This document shows, piece by piece, positions 23,301 to 34,143 of a stretch of 62,000 nucleotides of DNA. This DNA is from Owenia fusiformis (Eukaryota; Annelida; Polychaeta; Sabellida; Oweniidae). The DNA lies in NCBI GenBank assembly GCA_903813345.2, contig CAIIXF020000001.1:8903598-8965597 (forward strand). The letters run 5' to 3'. Within the stretch, counting starts at the first letter, position 1; each line of letters begins with the position of its first letter. The position numbers and the translations under genes were made by a program. The notes below the pieces were generated by a model. The model saw only the letters and a list, made by a program, of their open reading frames with translations, did no database searches and was not told the DNA's origin.

Positions 23301-24627
23301 AAAGCACAAAGACTTGGTAGATCAATGCAAACCATGTCATGAATGTTGTTCGACCATCTCATCGACCAACAAAGATATTCTTACAAAAGGAAAAGTTGTA
23401 AAACTGGGATTTTCAAAAAGTCTGAACAAAGGGAAAATAAAGTGTTTAAAATATGCAGGAGAAATCGAAATCAATAACAAAACAGCATGGTGCTCTAATT
23501 TAGTTATTATCGGTTCTGTGCTGTCGAGCGAATACTTCAGTGAAGAAGGAGATAGTGGCACAATAGTAGAGATTCAGTATGATTCCACCATTGGAGATCA
23601 CAGCCCGGATTGCTTCATGATTTTTGCGGGATGGGAAAAGGAATGCAGTTGGAATACCTGGAAATGTCCCGTGTCTGTAGCTTTTAATCTCAAGCCTGCT
23701 CTGGAGAAATTGAGTGAACAATTAAATAACGACGGTGAGACTGAAAAGATGTTTAGATTGTCATGTTGTAAACATGTCACATCAGCCTCTATTTCAATAC
23801 AAGCAGATAACGAGCCTGGCGAGGTGGTAAACAAAAGCAACTCATCATCTCAGTCGTCAATAAATGAAATAGAAACGGATCTGGACTGCGCATCGGGAAC
23901 AATTTGCAAAAATAATGAAGCCTCACTTCATACAAAAGCTGAGCAGTGTACTGACAAGCGTCGACAGAAACTGTCACCAAGCATGATTCATGTGTCTCGA
24001 GATGATGTGACGGAGATTAATTTCTGTGGCGATCGCTCAGCCGACACAACTAAAGGCGGTATGTACGAGTAGCCATAACTAATGCCTTGGTCACATTTGC
24101 TCCTATCCATCGGCCGGCGCCCGGCCGATTGAGTGTTTTGCTCAATATTGTATTCTATTTTGAACAAAATACTCAATCGGCCGGGCGCCGTCGTGAAAAT
24201 CGGAGCAAATGTGACCAAGGCATTAGTGTATTCTATTCTAAGAAGGCTATGTTTAAACATAAGCTATTTACAGGTAATTTTAATTGATACTTCATTTCTG
24301 CTGGTTTTGCCCCCAACCTTTTTATCCTTGTTGATTTAAAATCTAACCTTGCTAATTTGTCATCAGTGTAACCATGCATAAACAAACGCAAATAATATTT
24401 AACTACCTTAGTTAATAACTCCAATCTCTTAACCCTATATATTTATCCATTCACACTTAGGGGTGGAAAAAGCAGACATCAATGCTGAAGATGTTCTGGC
24501 TGGAAATGAAACATCAACTGAGGAACTTCCTGTACCAACGAAAGAATGTGATAGTTTGACGATCCTGGCTGGCATTTTTATATTTATATCGGTTTTCCTC
24601 ATCTTGCCTTGTTGGTTTTGCTTGTAG
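17393..24627 (+). CDS. Ankyrin-repeat / SOCS-box-like / trypsin-like protease, membrane-anchored protein
   Basis: Four exons: 17393-20300, 21884-22277, 22671-24058, 24461-24627. All three introns begin GTATGT and end in AG, and the phases (1, 2, 1) join without a stop into 1,618 codons. The start is the ATG in ACCATGG at 17393; the in-frame TTG at 17366 is weaker. Domains: residues 1-82 hold a divergent ankyrin-like segment; 83-841 are 23 ankyrin repeats; about 897-943 resemble a SOCS box (SLRRRARHSVKLIRNKYG, then LPSKMKPFMLFE); 970-1100 are a Lys/Glu-rich linker; about 1102-1430 are a chymotrypsin-fold domain with apparent triad His1200 (TANHVV), Asp1303 (YDIALVLID) and Ser1396 (EGDSGTI); then a low-complexity stretch; the last ~24 residues are a hydrophobic helix. 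There is no signal peptide, so a tail-anchored cytosolic protein is likely. Ankyrin plus SOCS box suggests substrate recruitment to a cullin-5 ligase as in ASB proteins; the protease could be an effector. An innate-immune role is inference only. A less likely alternative is two adjacent genes (exon 1 separate from exons 2-4). Confidence 0.75.
17639..19915 (+). repeat. 23 x 99-bp coding tandem repeat (ankyrin repeats)
   Basis: Each unit encodes 33 residues of the type KTALMYAVEKENVECCRALI followed by DHGADVNASDxYG. Twenty-two units are nearly identical in DNA, including synonymous positions, which shows recent expansion or gene conversion. Variable positions cluster at the end of the unit (DRYG, DMYE, YRYG, DKDG, DIYG) and at MYA/MHA/VHA, that is at the beta-hairpin finger and inner helix that line the ligand surface in ankyrin folds. 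The last unit (Asn-Asp-Cys-Val-Glu-Cys-Trp) is a diverged cap. The long antisense ORFs here are by-products of the periodicity. Confidence 0.95.
20562..21011 (-). pseudogene. LINE ORF2 C-terminal remnant in intron 1
   Basis: A 149-codon open frame antisense to the host gene, inside its first intron (20301-21883). It carries the same C-terminal pattern as 6918-7409: ISAHKLEIETGRY, then ERKCLMC, then ECHFLLEC. The upstream reverse transcriptase is missing, so this is a 5'-truncated non-LTR retrotransposon. It probably plays no part in the host gene. Confidence 0.6.
22671..24058 (+). other. Protease-domain exon of the ankyrin-protease gene
   Basis: This single exon (463 codons) holds the whole trypsin-like domain. 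The nucleophile lies in Gly-Asp-Ser-Gly at 23548-23559, the His in Ala-Asn-His-Val at 22960-22971, the Asp in Tyr-Asp-Ile-Ala at 23272-23283. His to Asp is 103 residues, against about 45 in chymotrypsin; the excess is an acidic loop, about residues 1246-1298, with many Asp and Glu. The domain lacks the TAAHC form of the His motif, and there is no visible zymogen activation site or secretion signal, so it is unlike digestive or clotting proteases and closer to intracellular trypsin-like domains. The reading of the triad comes from motifs, with no structural model. Confidence 0.7.
24080..24225. mobile_element. 146-bp hairpin MITE, copy 1 (intron 3)
   Basis: A near-perfect inverted repeat runs from TAATGCCTTGGTCACATTTG to its complement at 24225, with arms of about 60 bp that include GGCCGGGCGCC and ACTCAATCGGCC. 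It lies in intron 3 of the ankyrin-protease gene, 21 bases after the donor. A second copy of identical length is at 33447-33592. Ends in TA suggest TA target duplication. Confidence 0.8.
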
Positions 24628-24890
24628 TTGAGAAAATCAGGTACAACTACTTTGTATTTAGACTTCAAATTCACTAAACATTTTTTATCTGGGGGCATTT
24701 GGAACTTAGTCACAGATCGTTTTATTATTTTGTTGAAAATGTAGAACTTGTATTTTGCTTGTAATTATGAAAACATAATGTCACGTTATTATATTCTTCA
24801 TCATTTCTTGCCATGGAGTCAACACACTGTGAAGAATTGAATCCCGACTTTGAGAAAAATATTTAATTTTGAGGATACCTAATGGACAGG

Positions 24891-25000
24891 TATTGTATTG
24901 TATTGTATTGTATTGTATATTCTTTATTTCCTCCATTAAATGAAGATTACAATTTAACATTTTAACTTAACTCAAAATTAAGGACAAATAAAATAATAAT
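24891..25000 (-). mobile_element. LINE 3' end running into the assembly gap
   Basis: On the minus strand the sequence reads GGAGGAAATAAAGAATATAC and then about five copies of AATAC: a poly(A) signal followed by a simple-repeat tail, as at the 3' end of many non-LTR retrotransposons. The body would extend rightwards into the N run, which may explain the gap. This overlaps the likely 3' UTR of the ankyrin-protease gene; AATAAA at 24987-24992 (+) could be its poly(A) signal. Confidence 0.45.
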
Positions 25001-25500
25001 NNNNNNNNNNNNNNNNNNNNNNNNNNNNNNNNNNNNNNNNNNNNNNNNNNNNNNNNNNNNNNNNNNNNNNNNNNNNNNNNNNNNNNNNNNNNNNNNNNNN
25101 NNNNNNNNNNNNNNNNNNNNNNNNNNNNNNNNNNNNNNNNNNNNNNNNNNNNNNNNNNNNNNNNNNNNNNNNNNNNNNNNNNNNNNNNNNNNNNNNNNNN
25201 NNNNNNNNNNNNNNNNNNNNNNNNNNNNNNNNNNNNNNNNNNNNNNNNNNNNNNNNNNNNNNNNNNNNNNNNNNNNNNNNNNNNNNNNNNNNNNNNNNNN
25301 NNNNNNNNNNNNNNNNNNNNNNNNNNNNNNNNNNNNNNNNNNNNNNNNNNNNNNNNNNNNNNNNNNNNNNNNNNNNNNNNNNNNNNNNNNNNNNNNNNNN
25401 NNNNNNNNNNNNNNNNNNNNNNNNNNNNNNNNNNNNNNNNNNNNNNNNNNNNNNNNNNNNNNNNNNNNNNNNNNNNNNNNNNNNNNNNNNNNNNNNNNNN
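25001..25500. other. Assembly gap (500 N)
   Basis: Unknown sequence. The round length suggests a placeholder, so the true size is uncertain. Reading frames drawn across it are meaningless. Confidence 1.
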
Positions 25501-25870
25501 AATGCAATTATGTGGATGAAGAAGTTCATATAGTGGGCAACATTGAAAATTACTCCTGGAACACTTCTGAAACAACCCATTTCACTATTTAAGTCTCATA
25601 TTCCCATTGTGTTCACTAGGGCTCAAATTTAGAAACTCTCAGAAGTCGGCTTTGTAAAAATCACATAGACTACTTTCACGGATGATGAGAATTGGTTTGA
25701 TATTTGAAGCGAGGTTAATTTGGGTTGGCAGAAACATTTGATCTTACTCTGTGTCTGATTCCCAAGGCAAACGTTAACGTAAGCAATGTGTAAAAAATTA
25801 TATCTAAGAAAACTGTTGTAAAAATGGTGCTCAATGATACGGTTGAAGATACAACAACCCAACCATTCAT

Positions 25871-26026
25871 GATTGCTACTTTAAAAACAACTCAAATGAC
25901 GTTAGTGCTCATGGGGATGAAGTAGATGACCCCAAGGGCGTTAGTGTACATGTCTCTAAAGCTGGCCCTATTTATGAACATGCTAAACTAGGAGTAGTCC
26001 TGGGTACCCCAATTGTCGGAGCCTAG
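25871..26026 (+). CDS. Unassigned open frame, possible 3' exon
   Basis: A 51-codon frame ending at TAG (26024-26026) has a composition more protein-like than its surroundings (HGDEVDDPKGVSVHVSKAG, then YEHAKLGVVLGTPIVGA). There is no initiating Met and no clear acceptor. If real it would be the last exon of a gene lying partly in the gap. I do not recognise it. Confidence 0.18.
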   Translation, partial: DCYFKNNSNDVSAHGDEVDDPKGVSVHVSKAGPIYEHAKLGVVLGTPIVGA

Positions 26027-26246
26027 TACGTGTAAACGAAGCTCTCTCGAAGCAAAATGAAATTATTGAAATGGCAAGTTCTGGATGTAAGACGATTAAA
26101 AAAATTCAATTGTAGGTGATCTCATCATGTGATATCTTACTTAAAGTCTACAAGTAAATTACAGGATATCCGTCCATACAGATAGCTATTCTAGATTAGA
26201 AGCCCTGGTGTAAATATACATCTTAGAAACCCATCAATATTTCAGG

Positions 26247-26311
26247 ATGAAGCACGAAAAAGTTGCATTATGTGTCTTAGGATTGATATTGGGCGTCTGG
26301 GGAAATACAAG
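26247..26311 (+). CDS. Possible signal-peptide first exon
   Basis: ATG at 26247 opens MKHEKVALCVLGLILGVWGN, a typical secretory signal: charged start, hydrophobic core, small polar residues after it. The frame reaches a donor-like AAG/GTGACA at 26311/26312 (phase 2). TTTCAG just upstream is acceptor-like. No convincing downstream exon was found. A candidate frame at 26432-26608 (containing HPDLPNYVKNINKLPAIW) is open but unrecognised. This could be the first exon of a secreted peptide gene or chance. Confidence 0.3.
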
Positions 26312-29300
26312 GTGACATTTTTCTTAACTCAGCATCTCAATTACAAATGTTTACGGGGAATGGGTTTTGCTGAATTCAATAAGGTGTCACGAGAGAGACG
26401 CTTGTGATGATGCAACGCTTCTGTAAGTTGGAGATAAACGAATTTGCTTGTTCATGGGGAAGCGATTGGACCATCCAGACCTTCCTAATTATGTAAAGAA
26501 TATTAATAAACTACCCGCGATATGGACGAGAATATTGAGTTACTGGATCAATGACAAAACAACCCCGAAGCATCTGATGCCAAATATCTATTTTACGGAG
26601 TGGTAAATTTTAGGTCATGCCTGGCTTATGTTTTGGCTTAGAGGTTGATTTCTATTTTGCCCTAATGAAAGTCGTCATGGAAACTTGAACAGTGGCATGT
26701 ACTGTCCTGAACCATTCATGCTATGCTTTAATATATCCAACATATATCCATATCTTTAAACAAGGTAATGCATGTCACATAGAGATTCGGTCTAAGAAGT
26801 CTTAATTGGTATTGATCTACATGTACGTATGGAAGACGGTTAACAACAAACATGTCCGAAAACACTGTAGAGGTGGCGCATTCTGTAGTCTGTACATCTA
26901 TAAGTTCAATCTTCGATTTAACAGCTGTCGATCTGATGGCCTTCATATCTATCACAATCTATTGGTTCTTCCTCATGTTTAAATGTAAATTTTTCTCCTT
27001 AGGCCTTACCACATCCAATTTTGCTGTCACTTCTTGCATTATGTAGATTTTCTGGTGAAACCCCGGGTGCTGAAACTGCAGGATTCTGAATTAATATCCA
27101 TTCCCCATCCATAAGTGTGAATCAAACTGAAACAGTGGCATTGAGTATACTTACTTTCTCGTTTGTTATTGGAAGGAGTTGTAATTCCAAAAAACGCTTT
27201 TCTTTATGACAGTGCCCCCGTGTGATGTAAAGTCTTCCCCTTATTTGGTATATAACCCAAGGTTTCCCATTCAAAATTGGGTGTTAAGTTCACAAAGCAT
27301 TTCAGACTAGCAGTCTTTTTGTTGGCTAGGTCTAATGCTAATCTTCTATATCAACCAATACGTAATCTCCCGGATTGTCCTTTGTGATTTCTAATGGCAT
27401 TTTCTGAATTTCTCAAAGTACTTCAGTCCTTGATTCTTGCAATGATTATTATTGTTTCTGGCCTGTGCCAAAATTGGTCGACTATTGTATAATTTCCCTT
27501 GTACACTCTCTGTTGTATGACCAATTGACTTTAAAATAGTAACCGGTACCGTTTACGTTAAAAACCTCACTCAATATTGTAGGAGCAGCAAGAATGGATC
27601 ACCCTACGTGTACAATCGTTCATTAGATTTCCCAATTCCAATTACCAGTTTGGCACAGGTCTAGGCATTACTGTTGACAGGATCGTCTTCTTGTTTCGGG
27701 CAATTTACTTACAATTGGTATTACTTGCTGATTTATGGCTGAACTAAAATACAATTGGAGGTTCGTTTCTGACTGCTGTCTTGGTCTAGTGGGATTTCAT
27801 CTCATAAACTTTATCCTTTCTAGATAAGTTTCTATTAATTAATTAATAAGTGATAACAAAAGTGTTTTTTCTTTAAAGCTCACAAACGTGTCTTTAAGTG
27901 TTTTTATGAAATCATCTCGGAATTAATATTTTGCGCTTTCGTTCGGGGATTCCATGTATCGCGTGACAAAACACCATTGTGGTGCATTTCTCTTCTGACT
28001 ATCATAGGAAATGGATAGTAGAGTTCAGTTCCATCAGTAGACAATTCATTATTTCCATCCTGTTAAACTGCCATTCTAAAATTGCACATTTGTATCAATT
28101 TTAAAACGGTTTCTGCAACATCTTTCCATTATTCTCAAATTGCATAATGTTATGCATTCTTTCAACTTCAGGAGCACATTTGGGACTCGAATGGATAGTT
28201 CTATAGGTTAAGTTTGATTTATATTCTAAGAGAACGGAGAACAAGCCATTGGAAGTTAATTATCTCAGCCGCACATATAAGGCTCGGGGAAATTCAATAG
28301 AAGTGGGCCCCACGAGAGCTTGTTTCGCAATTACATGTTCCGCTATACCAGCCTTCACTGCAGAACGAAGTGCTGGGAATACTAATGCATACATTCTCAT
28401 AACTGTATCACAATATTTTCGCTTGTTCCGTATATATCTTTATCTATAATTGGTATTGCATTGAGGAAGGTTTCCACCTGATACCAGATATCTGCTATAT
28501 ATTATTTTAACTAAATTAGATGATAACATTCACAATCAGCTATGATTAACAACTGGTGTTGGAAGCCTCAAAAAGAAAGATGCGCAAAATAGACATATTG
28601 AGTTCTAATCTGCTAATTAACAAAATGATACAGGCATCGGTATGGTAACGAGCAAAGAGAACGTTGTCATACGAATTTGATATAGATTGATCATATTGAG
28701 CATGTAAAAGCGGTCTTGATTATACAAATCATGCACAAGTAAGCTAATCTATCAAAGGGATATAGATAATGTAATAACTGTTGCTAAACTGTCTTAGAGG
28801 CAATTTGCCACCATCGGTGTGCCAGCTGCACGCTTCCAAGTGTGTTGCAAATACTAATTGCTTGCTCTTATTTATTGGAATACCTTCGTAGGCCTGAATG
28901 ACCGATCGTATTGCGCAAACTTAGTTTTGTGTTTTAATTAATGATTACAGGTGTAAGTATTTGTAAACGCGAAAAAGTGGAAGCACGTTGTAATGATTCG
29001 GACGGTACAGACGCAGGTCAAATACCCGTTGGCTGTTTTGTTTTCTTTCTTAACACCTGAACACGAAGACTAGGCTAAATTGATAATGAATTAAGTAAGT
29101 ACAGTAACCCTAATTCTAACAAAATAGAGAAAATAGGACTCTCCCGATGAGGTTATTGCCAAAAACCTAGCCTGATGGGTCGAAATGCCATTAATGTGTC
29201 ACGTTTGATGGATTAATGGACGACTCCATGGGCCATGTTTGAATACAGACCAACACAGGCCATTCACAAAAGGTCGGGTTATCAGACACATTTATCTGTT

Positions 29301-30610
29301 CATGAGATAACGCCATGTAATTTATACTGATTCATCAAAATATATATCTTTTATTGACTCAATAACCATGTCATGTAAATGACATATCAGTCACAAAAAA
29401 AAGCGAATCTTTTAACTAAAAACAATGGAAATAAACGTCTTGAATGACCGACCTCCGAAGAACATCTTCATATTCAATAGCGTTAGTTAGTAGTCAGAAC
29501 ATAACCCTTCTCTGTAATCAGACATGTTTTTGGATTACAAGTTTGGTTTTAGATTTTAGAAATGGACATTTCAATTGGGCCCCTGCCACGTCCCTTAAAA
29601 TTGTTAGCTTAAACAATAAATAAAAGCACAACACGACCATAAGCTTACATTTTGTTTCAATTTCAATCCTTTCAACAATCTGCCTCCAATCAACTGAGAT
29701 GAATCAACTTGCGCATGTCCATTTTTCAAAAAATGCTCCAATGTGCATTTTTCAAAAATCTAAAAAAAGATTTCAGTCAAAATCAAAAAAGAATGGCTAT
29801 AACCTATTCCTTCTTTTCTTACATGTATTCGTTAAGCTACTCTAGGTATTTCATTGTTCATGTTGTTCACCACGTGTTTCGAAACCCAATTAAATCACAT
29901 TAACTAATTTTGATGAAGGAAAAACACGTTAGTCTAAGTTTCGTTTTGTTATTAAACGCGTCTGCCGCACTAAATCTTTGACTGCATTTTTCGAAAGAAA
30001 TAAAATCTATGCAGTTTTGCAAAAACACAAAGTCCTATGTTACCATTGTTTCTAATAATCTTACATCAACCATCTTAGATTTATTCAATTTAGATTTAGA
30101 ATAGCCGGGACTGAGGATGTACGCCTATTCACAAGTTCATAATCATTTTTTATCCCATTCCAATTGAAGAAAGGTCAAAAAGCCCAAACAAACACGACTA
30201 GACCGTGACATTTTCAATTGCATGATGAATTCGAATCGAATCGAACACTTTTGACCTTTCGAATGGTCACCGAAATTCAATGAAAGGTCTGAAATCTGAA
30301 CTCTTGACAACTCTTTCAATGTTGAACCCCTGTGTTTAATTGCATAGAACAATTACGGGTGGATGTTTATAATTACGTCATGTTGCATGGAGATATTATT
30401 GGAACAGACATATCTTCTTCATCTCTTGTTGTCATAATGAGATCATAAGATTGTCCCTATAGTTATCATATATGATAGACGGTTCATAGATTTCAATGCT
30501 GAACTGTTATTGCCAATTGTCGATGTTGACTCGGATATCTTTGTGATGCTTGGAATTAGATTTAGGAGAAGATACTCGAAGGAGTCGAGAAGGCCCATAG
30601 AGGATGTTTC
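26312..30610. other. Intergenic, no supported gene
   Basis: AT-rich sequence with stop codons in every frame. Bases 27150-27850 have a faintly coding look on the minus strand when frameshifts are allowed and may be a decayed retroelement; I could not identify it. Short ORFs at 28249-28449 and 29709-29903 have no recognisable motif. Confidence 0.35.
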
Positions 30611-30614
30611 TAAT

Positions 30615-30897
30615 ACAGTCACACCTGATGCTCGGGCCCTCTGAGTACTATGCCTAGTCCTATCGCTGAACTTGTGCGATAGGGCTGAAAATAAGCCTGA
30701 TCTTTCTCTAAACCTGTATGTCCGAGCACATCTTTAAAATCCGAACACCTCCCAATGTGAACACTTTTTCTAAGTCCCAGTTATCAGAATTATGTTATCT
30801 CCCATTGATGCATGTATTAAGAAAGCTTGAAATATGAACATCTGCCAATCAGAACACTTTTGTCCGGCCCCAGTGACGTTCGAATAAGACGGATTGT
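30615..30897. mobile_element. Decayed pogo/Tigger-like MITE, copy 1
   Basis: AAAATCCGAACACCTCCCAA, TGTGAACACTTTTTCTAAGTCCC and GACGTTCGAATAAGAC match the element at 45223-45408 over most of its length. The 5' end TACAGTCACACCTG is a decayed terminal repeat. Confidence 0.45.
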
Positions 30898-31384
30898 ATT
30901 GTATTAGCTTATATGGAAGTTAATTGTCAGTGTCAAAGTTACATCCTGTTCGTGACTTACTACTCTGGTTCAGCCACAGGAATATTGTGCCCTGGGAACT
31001 GTGACACACTAAAGCGGCTGTTATAATTTCTTAAATTATTCATGTCTATCAATAAGTTATTTTATTAGACAGGCTTGTGTTAACAACTTAAGTGATCGTG
31101 AAATGAATGTAAAACATCAATACAAAATGCAATTCAGCTAAAAAATATTTCCACGTTTTGTTGTAATGACACAGAACGAGACCCGGGGCTTTAAACGTTT
31201 CTGTTATTGTTTAACAATATCATTCTAAGTTATTGTATAATACATTTAATATGATAGTGACATCACAATAACTAGAACAATTGATTTACCGGTCTATTTT
31301 GGAGTATGTATGACCACTAAAATTTATAAATGCAAATATTTGTTTTTCTTGTCTGTTTAGTGTTTATCATATTAGAATCGTAAC

Positions 31385-31460
31385 AAAGACCTCGATTTTA
31401 TGATTTATGTCAAATATATGACCTCAAATTTTATTCTGGCCATTGCTTAACTTATACACT
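31385..31460. repeat. Dispersed repeat, partial copy
   Basis: GATTTATGTCAAATATATGACCTCAAATTTTATTCTG matches 41680-41740 (GATTTATATGGCACATAC, then TATGACCTTAGATTTTATTC). Further homologous pieces are at 33985-34130. Family unknown; non-coding. Confidence 0.4.
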
Positions 31461-32804
31461 ACTTTGTGTCCTAACTCATCCGTTCTTAACGCTTCGTTCG
31501 TTTGAAAAATCCGAGTAAATCGTGTGATATGGGGGCTTTACCGATGTCAAAAAGGACATGGGGTAAATGCGGAGAGTAACTTTACAAAGATCTGTCTCAT
31601 TCAGCATCGTTATGTCTCATATCATCCATCTCAGCTTAAAATCTCCAAACTTCATAATAGCTCAAGGACTAACGGACCATCACCTATAGTTTTATTGGAA
31701 ACTTCAACAACATTTTCAATAATCTCACTTGAATGAATCTTTTTGTGAAGATAAAAGAATTAAAAGATGTATTTGTAATGATAAAAACACGTTGGTTTAA
31801 AAAATCGCGAATGATGATTGCAATTTTGTCAACTCTTGGCTTCCTCGCTGATTTCGGCTGAACAATATCACGTAAAATGTGTAGAATTAATACGTGTAAT
31901 GCAATATCTACACATTTTTTATAGACATCCAGCTCATAGTAGTAAACAACATATTGTATACTTTAATTGCAACACGTAAAGTGCCTACGTAGTGTCTAAA
32001 TTGTTAAAATCAATAAATTGCCTGAACTTGAAATTGCAGTGCTGGTAGCATCGGGTCTTTGAACACGACAGGGCAATTAGAACGGATCTGCTAATGACCG
32101 TACAAGAAATCGGAAAACATGAGTCAATTTTTGCATGTTACATTTTTATCATGACTCATAATGTAACAAATATATTCTGATTCTATTCAAAAATATGCAG
32201 CTTATGCTTCTCAAGTTATGTGCCCCATCATTGATTTGGAAGATGCCAACTCAAAGCAACTACACGCGATTGTCATGTTTTGTGATTAGAAGATGTCTCG
32301 TATAGCGTCGATTTGAAAAGTGGAACGGACGTATGATTATGGTCTGGAATCCTTGACAATAGAACGATTTCAAACATTTTTCTGGCAATTATTTATTAAA
32401 TTAATTTTATGGTTGGTCTCATATACACTAGGGATCAACTGGAAACGAAATGTGGTTATCCATCAAATTTTAACTTAATATTTGACCAGTGTGTATTCAC
32501 AGATTAGTTCCCTGACTAAGGAAACGAAGACAGTTTTCCGTTTCGTAGCCATGAAACGAATTAAGACATGTATTATGTGCAACGAAGACGTTCGTTTGTA
32601 CCATATCAACGTTGTAATATCGCTGCGGAAGGTCTCATTTGCACTTCAAAGCGCATTGTATATGTCTTGGAAGGATGAAACGCTATTTTAACTCTGCGTA
32701 CCTTTACTTAGTACTTCAGATATTATAAACCCTATATGTACTGTTTTTGTTTCTCTGAGAAACTGGAGAAACTGTCTTCGTTTCCTAACGAGGGAATTGT
32801 TTTG

Positions 32805-33445
32805 TAAGGTGTCTCAAAAAAGGAAACCGAGATTAAACTGCTAATTTCTCAAAGATGAATAATGTTATGGAAAATTCGCAGGAGGCTTCCTTTGCGTCAT
32901 TATGTCCTCTTTCATATGATATCAAGATGTTCTATTTTCTTCCACAGATGACTGAGCAATCAGGGATTTAAGTTACCATGTCAGAAATGGATTTGTGCCA
33001 TTTTCAGTCAAGTCACCATCATAATATAGTGATAAGGAACAACACACATCAGGATATTACTCTTTCACTCATTTATTAAAATTACACATATCATATTTAA
33101 CACCATTCAAAGTTGTTCTAACCCCTTTTAATCCTTTCAATGCAAATGTCTGCCCTAGATCTCATCACACGAACTGCATCCCTGCAAAACCATCCTGGCA
33201 ACCATTTTAATCGCTCATTGTTCAGTCATTCATGAAAGAAAAAGTGGCACACCACAAACCTATTTCTGACATGGTCACTGAAATTCCTTAGAACTTAGTC
33301 ATCCGTGAAGGAAAATAGACAACTTTGGTATCATAAGAAAGGAGACATCATAACCTATCAGATATCAGATGTGAAGTTTTCCTATTATTATTCATATTAG
33401 AGAAATGAAGAATTAAACCCCGGTATCCTTTTTTGAGACACCCTG
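32805..33445. mobile_element. 0.64-kb TIR element, CAGGGTGTCTC ends
   Basis: The left end TAAGGTGTCTCAAAAAAGGA and the right end, reverse-complemented CAGGGTGTCTCAAAAAAGGA, match apart from two terminal bases. Looser inverted homology extends to about 60 bp. The interior is non-coding. The end type resembles the mariner-like family at 8644-9693. A hairpin MITE begins one base after its right end. Confidence 0.6.
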
Positions 33446-33446
33446 T

Positions 33447-33592
33447 TAATGCCTGGGTCACATTTGCTCCGATCCATCTGCCGGCGCCTGGCCGATTGAG
33501 TGTTTTGTTCAATATTGTATTCAATTTTGAACAAAATACTCAATCGCCCGGGCGCCGTAGTGAAAAGCGGAGCAAATGTGACCAAGGCATTA
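33447..33592. mobile_element. 146-bp hairpin MITE, copy 2
   Basis: Same length and about 90% the same sequence as 24080-24225 by eye, with the same TAATGCC...GGCATTA ends and complementary arms (ACTCAATCG, CGGGCGCC). ORFs on both strands at 33397-33654 are read-throughs of the hairpin. Confidence 0.8.
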
Positions 33593-33984
33593 TACGGGCC
33601 AAACATTTAGTTGAAAAAAAAAATTATTATCAACCGGAAGTCCGACCAAGCTGAAACGAAAAGATAATGTGTTCGTTTCCAGTTGAGCCCCGGTGACTAT
33701 CGTCCATATTGATATATTAATGTTTTTTGTATTGCAACGCAAAATGCTCTGACTTTCCTCATTAAGAAAGATGAGTTTCTTTGATACACTGTGGGGGTGA
33801 CAATTAGTTGTTAATTGATACATTATCATATCTGAATTTTGACTCCCAAGAAGATCGATATTTCTTATATTTGGCATTCAGCACCATTTGGCCTAACATT
33901 ACTGTATGAAGTAATAGTAATGAATGAGTCTGTTTAGAGATTTATTGGTATGTAATAATGAGTGCCCTGTAATATAGAAGAAGG

Positions 33985-34130
33985 CATTAACAATAAAATG
34001 TCACCACTTGCCATTTGTTACGAACGCCGGCCACCGAGCATCAACCGTTGAATTCCGCCCACAATAAAAGTTGGAAACTATAACAATATGTCTCCACTTT
34101 TGATGGTGACATGACAACTACGATGGTGAC
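33985..34130. repeat. Dispersed repeat, copy 2
   Basis: CCACTTGCCATTTGTTAC and CACAATAAAAGTTGGAAACT, then AACAATATGTCTCCACTT, match 41795-41900. A 24-bp tandem duplication, GATGGTGACATGACAACTAC twice, lies at 34097-34143. Confidence 0.5.
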
Positions 34131-34143
34131 ATGACAACTACGA

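Noticed and set aside
24962-25580. Three ORFs across the N run
   Set aside because: They consist mostly of undetermined residues and have no meaning.
27150-27850. Decayed retroelement polyprotein on the minus strand
   Set aside because: Suggestive fragments appear only if several frameshifts and stops are ignored; no catalytic motif could be placed.
32482-32691. 69-codon plus-strand ORF near repeats of AACGAAGACAGTTTCC type
   Set aside because: No homology, and the flanks look repetitive (ACTGTCTTCGTTTCC recurs inverted at 32771-32785); probably part of a repeat.
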